From contig CAMEON010000006.1 in NCBI GenBank assembly GCA_945929845.1, positions 1 to 54,722 on the forward strand: a stretch of 54,722 bases of DNA, in the 5' to 3' direction. The DNA comes from an uncultured Clostridia bacterium. GTDB lineage: Bacteria > Bacillota > Clostridia > Oscillospirales > CAG-272. The notes under the pieces were generated by a model, which saw only the letters and a list, made by a program, of their open reading frames with translations, made no database searches and had not been told where the DNA came from. The position numbers and the translations under genes are program-made. Positions 50,373-54,722 of the stretch are shown here, one piece after another (positions within the stretch are counted from its first letter, which is position 1; each line of letters begins with the position of its first letter).

Positions 50373-50396
50373 ATGAAAGGGAATACACACGGATGA
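50373..50396 (+). CDS. Possible 7-codon leader ORF before rnfC
   Basis: ATG at 50373 with AGGAG at 50354-50358 encodes MKGNTHG and stops at TGA 50394-50396, which overlaps the rnfC ATG (50393-50395) as ATGA. rnfC itself has only AAAGGG 13 nt away, so re-initiation from this mini-ORF may drive its translation. No conservation data are available. Confidence 0.35.
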   Translation: MKGNTHG

Positions 50397-51841
50397 ATAC
50401 AAGAACCTTCAAGCGGGGGATCCACCCGGCCGGGCATAAGGAGCTGGCCGCCGACAGTCCCATCCGCCTGGTGCACGCCACCGGGCAGGCTGTTTACCCC
50501 CTCTCCCAGCATATCGGTGCCCCGGCGGTGGCCATTGTAGCCCCGGGGGAGCGGGTGCTGGCCGGTCAGAAGATCGCCGAAGCCGGGGGCTTTGTCTCCG
50601 CTCCGATATACAGTGCCGTGTCCGGCACGGTCAGTGCCATCGGCCCCCATATGAACGCCTCCGGTGAGACTGTCCCCTGCATCACCATTGACACGGATGG
50701 CCTTGACCAGTGGGTGAACCCCGCCTGGGATCCGGCGGGTGAGGGAGCTTACACCGGGGAAGCCGTGGAGGCTCTGGTCAGGAATACTCCGGAGGAGGCT
50801 CTGACACCGGAAGCCATCCGGGGGGCCGTGCGGGAGGCGGGGATCGTGGGTCTTGGCGGGGCTGGTTTTCCCGCCGCTGTCAAGCTCACACCCAAGGCTC
50901 CGGAGGCGATCGACTACCTGATCGTCAACGGTGCCGAGTGCGAGCCATACCTGACCTGTGACTATCGGCTGATGCTGGAGCGGGCAGAGGCTCTGCTGGC
51001 CGGATGCCGTTGGATCCTGCGGTTGTTCCCGAAGGCAAAGTGCGTGCTGGCCGTAGAGGACAATAAGCCGGATGCCATCCTGCACCTGACGGAGCTTGTA
51101 AAGGCAAGCGGCGACGGGAGACTGTCCGTCTGCCCTCTGCGGGCCAAGTACCCCCAGGGCGGAGAGCGGATGTTGATTGCGGCGGTGACCGGGCGGCGGC
51201 TGAACGCCTCCCTGCTACCTGCGGACAAAGGATGTATCGTGATGAATGTCTCCTCTGTGATCGCCAGCTTTTTTGCCATTGCCTGCGGCCGCCCCCTGAC
51301 TCATCGGATCATGACCGTGACAGGGGACAGCGTCTCCACCCCCTGCAACCTGGAGGTGCCTGTCGGTATGTCCTACCGGGAGGTGCTGGAGGCCGCCGGA
51401 GGGTATGCCAGACAGCCGAAGAAGGTGATCACCGGGGGGCCGATGATGGGCACTGCCCTGTTCTCCCTGGATATTCCGGTCACCAAGACCTCCGCCTCCA
51501 TCCTGGCGCTATCAGAGGATCCGGTGGCTATACACGATACCACGCCCTGCGTCCACTGCGGGAAATGCCTCCGTGCCTGCCCGGAGCGGCTGGTGCCCCA
51601 GCTTCTGGCTGCCGCCGCCGACCGGGATGAGTTTGATACCTTTGAAAAGTATGGCGGCATGGAGTGCATCGAGTGCGGCTCCTGCGCCTATGTGTGCCCC
51701 GCCAAGCGGCACCTGGTGCAGAGTATGCGGTACGGAAAGCGCAAGACCGGCGAGATCATAAGGGCACGCCGGGCAAAAGAAGCGGCTGAAACCGCCAAAG
51801 GCGGAACCGTCGCCGGCGGGAAAGGAGGGAAAACACCGTGA
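50393..51841 (+). CDS. rnfC: Rnf complex subunit C
   Basis: A 482-residue peripheral NADH-binding subunit of the ferredoxin:NAD+ oxidoreductase that couples electron flow to Na+ or H+ transport. N-terminal barrel-sandwich part (GGFVSAPIYSAVSGTVSAIG), NADH/FMN-binding IVGLGGAGFPAAVKL and YLIVNGAECEPYLTCDYRLM. Two 4Fe-4S motifs near the C-terminus, CVHCGKCLRACP and CIECGSCAYVCP. The basic Ala/Gly-rich tail is short. The stop overlaps the GTG start of rnfD (GTGA). Confidence 0.97.
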   Translation: MNTRTFKRGIHPAGHKELAADSPIRLVHATGQAVYPLSQHIGAPAVAIVAPGERVLAGQKIAEAGGFVSAPIYSAVSGTVSAIGPHMNASGETVPCITIDTDGLDQWVNPAWDPAGEGAYTGEAVEALVRNTPEEALTPEAIRGAVREAGIVGLGGAGFPAAVKLTPKAPEAIDYLIVNGAECEPYLTCDYRLMLERAEALLAGCRWILRLFPKAKCVLAVEDNKPDAILHLTELVKASGDGRLSVCPLRAKYPQGGERMLIAAVTGRRLNASLLPADKGCIVMNVSSVIASFFAIACGRPLTHRIMTVTGDSVSTPCNLEVPVGMSYREVLEAAGGYARQPKKVITGGPMMGTALFSLDIPVTKTSASILALSEDPVAIHDTTPCVHCGKCLRACPERLVPQLLAAAADRDEFDTFEKYGGMECIECGSCAYVCPAKRHLVQSMRYGKRKTGEIIRARRAKEAAETAKGGTVAGGKGGKTP

Positions 51842-52890
51842 ATCTGAAAAAGTCTCCGGTTGCGGTCGTGGACGGAGCGGATGCGAACAGCCCCGCAGGA
51901 TCAACCACCGACATGACCACCACCATCCATGTGTCTGTCTCTCCCCATATCCGTGCAGGGGAGACCACCGCCACCATCATGCGGGATGTGGTCATTGCCC
52001 TGGTACCCGCCTGCGCCATGGGCATCTACGCCTTTGGTCTGCGGGCACTCTGGGTCATCCTGACCTGTGTCCTGACCTGTGTCGCCACGGAGTTTGTATA
52101 TCAGAAGCTCATGAAGTTGCCGTTGACGGTGTCCGACCTGTCGGCGGTGGTCACGGGCATGATCCTGGCTGTCAATATGCCGGCAGGAATCCCCTTGTGG
52201 ATGCCGGCTCTCGGCAGTGTGTTTGCCATCCTCATCGTCAAGCAGTTGTTCGGCGGACTGGGGCAGAACATCATGAACCCCGCCCTGGCGGCCCGCTGTT
52301 TCCTGCTGATCTCCTTTGCCAGCGCCATGACCTCCTTCCCGGAGACGGTGCGCACCCTGTTTGAGGGCAATACCCTGTCCGGGGCTACCCCGCTGGCCGC
52401 CATCAAGGCAGGGGCGTCCATTGACTGGTTCCAGATGATCTTCAACACCCACAGCGGCTGTATCGGGGAGGCGTCCGTCATCGCCATTCTGGTGGGGGCC
52501 GTCTACCTGTTGGCCCGCCGGGTGATCACCATTCACATTCCGGGTCTGTACATCCTGTCCACCGTGGGCTTTGTCTGCCTGATCCACCTGGTCATGGGCA
52601 CGGCGGATACCCTGTCTGTCAACTACCTGGTTGCCCAGGTGTGCGGCGGCGGACTTCTGCTGGGTGCCTTCTTCATGGCCAACGACTATGTGACCTGCCC
52701 CATCACACCGCTGGGACAGGTGATATATGCCGTCCTGCTGGGTCTGCTCACCGCCCTGTTCCGGGTGGTCGGTTCCTCGTCCGAGGGGGTGTCCTATGCC
52801 ATCATCATTGGCAATCTGTTCGTTCCCCTCATGGAGCGGGTCACGGTGCCCCGTCCCTTCGGCATGGTCAGAAAGAAAAGGAAGGGGTGA
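51838..52890 (+). CDS. rnfD: Rnf complex subunit D
   Basis: A 350-residue membrane subunit with about nine helices. The covalent-flavin site is the threonine in LSGATPLAAIK, where FMN is attached by a phosphodiester. GLGQNIMNPALAARCFLLISFA is the typical preceding motif. GTG start at 51838, overlapping rnfC. The first ~35 residues are a soluble extension before VSVSPHIRAGETTATIMRDV, the usual family start. Confidence 0.96.
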   Translation: MNLKKSPVAVVDGADANSPAGSTTDMTTTIHVSVSPHIRAGETTATIMRDVVIALVPACAMGIYAFGLRALWVILTCVLTCVATEFVYQKLMKLPLTVSDLSAVVTGMILAVNMPAGIPLWMPALGSVFAILIVKQLFGGLGQNIMNPALAARCFLLISFASAMTSFPETVRTLFEGNTLSGATPLAAIKAGASIDWFQMIFNTHSGCIGEASVIAILVGAVYLLARRVITIHIPGLYILSTVGFVCLIHLVMGTADTLSVNYLVAQVCGGGLLLGAFFMANDYVTCPITPLGQVIYAVLLGLLTALFRVVGSSSEGVSYAIIIGNLFVPLMERVTVPRPFGMVRKKRKG

Positions 52891-52895
52891 GACGC

Positions 52896-53522
52896 ATGAG
52901 CATGAGTAAAGATACAAAAAATATCATACGGAGTGCCCTGATCCTGACGGTCATCACCCTCATCGCAGGGCTTGCACTGGCCGCCGTGTACCAGGTGACC
53001 AAAGAACCCATCCGGCAGGCGGAGGCCGCCGCCGCCCTCCGGGCGTATGAGGCGGTCTTCCCGGGAGGGGAATTCGAGGAGCTTCCCCTGGCTCCCTTTA
53101 ACGGTGCGGCATACGGCATTGCGGATGCCCAGGGCGTGACGGTGGAGAAGATCGTGGCCGTCCAGCAGGGCGGGACGCTCTTAGGCTACGCACTGACCGT
53201 CACCTCTCCCAATGGCTACGGCGGGGACATCACTGTGGCGGTGGGTGTCCGGACGGACGGCACCCTGAACGGGATCTCCATCATTTCACAGGGCGAGACA
53301 GCCGGCCTTGGAGCCGCCTGCGCCGAGGACAGCTTTACCTCCCAGTTTGCCGGGATCCCCGGCGGGACCGTGGTCTGGACAAAGACCGGAAAGAAGGAGC
53401 CCAATGAAATAGATGCCATCAGCGGCGCTACCGTGACCACAAGAGCGGTCACTGCCGCCGTCAATACCGGGCTTGCCTATGTGGCGCAACATCATCCGGC
53501 GGAAGGAGGGAGCGGCACATGA
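52896..53522 (+). CDS. rnfG: Rnf complex subunit G
   Basis: A 208-residue subunit with one N-terminal membrane helix (ALILTVITLIAGLALAAVYQV) and an outside FMN-binding domain. The flavinylation motif is DAISGATVTTRAV, where the second Thr of S-G-A-T-x-T is the usual FMN site. ATG 52896 follows GGAAGGGGTGAG; the frame reads back into rnfD without a start signal. It ends 4 bp into rnfE (ATGA). Confidence 0.96.
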   Translation: MSMSKDTKNIIRSALILTVITLIAGLALAAVYQVTKEPIRQAEAAAALRAYEAVFPGGEFEELPLAPFNGAAYGIADAQGVTVEKIVAVQQGGTLLGYALTVTSPNGYGGDITVAVGVRTDGTLNGISIISQGETAGLGAACAEDSFTSQFAGIPGGTVVWTKTGKKEPNEIDAISGATVTTRAVTAAVNTGLAYVAQHHPAEGGSGT

Positions 53523-54397
53523 AAACCCCGAAGCTGAAAAAGGACTCTCCATTGGAGCGACTGTGGAACGGTCTGATCAGGGAGAACCCTACCTTTGTCC
53601 TGATGCTGGGTATGTGCCCCACCCTGGCAGTCACCACCGGAGCCATCAACGGACTGGGCATGGGACTGTCCACGGCAGCGGTGCTGATCCTCTCCAACAT
53701 GATGATCTCCCTCCTGCGCAAGGTCATCCCCAATCAGGTGAGAATGCCGGCATACATCGTGATCGTGGCCTCCTTTGTCACCATCGTGGAGATGCTCATG
53801 CACGCCTATGTCACCAGCCTGTACGATTCGCTGGGCATATACATCCCCCTCATCGTGGTCAACTGTATCATCCTGGGTCGGGCAGAGGCGTATGCCTCCC
53901 GGCATGGGGTGCTGTCCTCCGCCTTTGACGGCCTGGGCATGGGGCTGGGCTTCACCGTTGCCCTGACGCTCATTGGCCTTGTCCGGGAGCTGTTGGGAGC
54001 CGGAACGGCCTTCGGCATCCGGATCCTGCCGGGTGGCTATACCCCTATCTCCATTTTTGTGCTGGCTCCCGGTGCCTTCTTCGTGCTGGCGGCACTGACT
54101 GCCCTGCAAAACAAGCTGAAGGCACCCAGTGCCACCAACCGGGATAGCGATGCCATTGCCTGCGGCGGCAACTGCGCCCGGTGCGCCGGTTCCTGTGGGG
54201 CAGCCAACCATGAGGCCGTGGTGGATGAACGGCAAAAGAAGCAGTCTGCCGCCCGGGAGGCAGCCGCTCTGAAGAAGTCAGCGGTAGCGGCAACAGCCGC
54301 AGCGGCGGCTTCCGCACCGCCCGCCCCTTCGGACAAAGCCCCGGACGGGCAGGCTGGTACACAGAAAAAACCAAGCGGAGAGGAGGTAACAAAGTAA
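53519..54397 (+). CDS. rnfE: Rnf complex subunit E with Cys-rich C-terminal extension
   Basis: A 292-residue membrane subunit; the usual RnfE is about 200-230 aa. The normal part spans about 1-200 with six helices. It includes Cys33 (GMCPTL) and Cys116 (VNCIILGRAEA), which with RnfA hold the membrane [2Fe-2S] cluster in related NQR/Rnf structures. It then carries an added soluble tail of ~90 residues: C-x3-C-x2-C-x3-C at 215-226 (CGGNCARCAGSC), followed by an Ala/Lys/Pro-rich low-complexity stretch. The tail could bind a metal or Fe-S cluster; this is inference. Confidence 0.95.
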   Translation: MKTPKLKKDSPLERLWNGLIRENPTFVLMLGMCPTLAVTTGAINGLGMGLSTAAVLILSNMMISLLRKVIPNQVRMPAYIVIVASFVTIVEMLMHAYVTSLYDSLGIYIPLIVVNCIILGRAEAYASRHGVLSSAFDGLGMGLGFTVALTLIGLVRELLGAGTAFGIRILPGGYTPISIFVLAPGAFFVLAALTALQNKLKAPSATNRDSDAIACGGNCARCAGSCGAANHEAVVDERQKKQSAAREAAALKKSAVAATAAAAASAPPAPSDKAPDGQAGTQKKPSGEEVTK

Positions 54398-54398
54398 C

Positions 54399-54722
54399 AT
54401 GAGTGCATTCACGACCATCCTGCTGACCATCGTGACCACGGTGCTGATCAACAATGTGGTGCTCAGCCAGTTCATGGGTCTCTGCCCCTTCCTCGGTGTG
54501 TCCAAGCAGATCAAGACCGCCCTGGGTATGGGTGCGGCTGTCATCTTTGTCATCACCGTTTCCTCGGCTGTTACCGCCTGTCTCTACCGCTTTGTCCTTC
54601 TGCGGTTTGACCTTGTCTACCTGAACACCATCCTGTTCATCGTGGTCATTGCGGCACTGGTGCAGTTCGTGGAAATGATCCTGCGCAAGTTCAGTACGGC
54701 CCTGTATCAGGCGCTGGGGGTG
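54399..54722 (+). CDS. rnfA: Rnf complex subunit A (partial, cut by window end)
   Basis: The first 108 residues of a ~190-residue membrane subunit. VLINNVVLSQFMGLCPFLGVSKQIKTALGMGAAV is the family N-terminus (residues ~15-48), including Cys29 of the membrane Fe-S site. AGGAGG (54380-54385) precedes the ATG. The Rnf order C-D-G-E-A predicts rnfB just beyond the window. Confidence 0.95.
   Translation, partial: MSAFTTILLTIVTTVLINNVVLSQFMGLCPFLGVSKQIKTALGMGAAVIFVITVSSAVTACLYRFVLLRFDLVYLNTILFIVVIAALVQFVEMILRKFSTALYQALGV

Overview
The window looks like chromosomal DNA of a GC-rich, anaerobic, spore-forming Clostridia member, most like Oscillospirales/Ruminococcaceae. The reasons are the sporulation gene spoIVA, a T-box leader on thrS, FabK-type fatty acid synthesis, the redox repressor Rex, a DnaD/DnaI-like helicase-loading pair, an Rnf operon, AGGAGG-type ribosome binding sites and densely packed overlapping genes. 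No rRNA, tRNA, CRISPR array, prophage or transposase gene was seen. Assignment below order level is not supported.

Layout. 1-1740: a cut-off repeat copy, then a small membrane protein, a cysteine-rich hydrophobic protein and a radical SAM enzyme in overlapping frames. 1941-6743: glyA (minus), a methylglyoxal-synthase-like gene with altered active-site positions, and T-box-controlled thrS with a redox-active Cys protein. 6928-13573: accessory genes (two acetyltransferases, a beta-helix protein, a GH106-like hydrolase, an SDR oxidoreductase) with several repeats. 13647-17822: minus-strand aminotransferase, Lrp-type regulator, MutS-like ATPase and PHP phosphatase. 18089-27223: fatty acid cluster marR-acpP-fabK-fabD-fabG-fabF-fabZ-accD-accA plus an acyl-CoA synthetase and thioesterase; fabH, accB and accC are absent. 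27726-30886: three membrane proteins. 31141-34055: spoIVA and murA, convergent. 34404-45678: a long minus-strand run (oxidoreductase, coaE, lytic transglycosylase, M18 peptidase, prfA, sua5, parC-like, a small membrane protein, rluA-like, DUF3810 protease-like). 46090-54722: tsaD, rex, dnaD-like, dnaC-like, then rnfC-D-G-E-A, with rnfA cut by the window end.

Most notable is a ~160-bp non-coding repeat present five times (1-96, 11377-11536, 35663-35822, 43158-43316, 50164-50322). It has near-identical terminal inverted repeats, a long internal hairpin and 4-bp target duplications (TTAA, CTTG, TTTA; near-match CTAA/TTAA). These are the hallmarks of a MITE moved by a transposase encoded elsewhere. 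One copy supplies the stop codon of the dnaC-like gene, and two sit just upstream of start codons. Other points of interest are the radical SAM/Cys-rich pair, the altered MgsA-like protein, a candidate small RNA near 27433-27570, a switch-like palindromic repeat at 11565-11657, and an RnfE with a Cys-rich soluble tail.

Gene calls rest on reading translations and recalled family motifs; no database search was possible.
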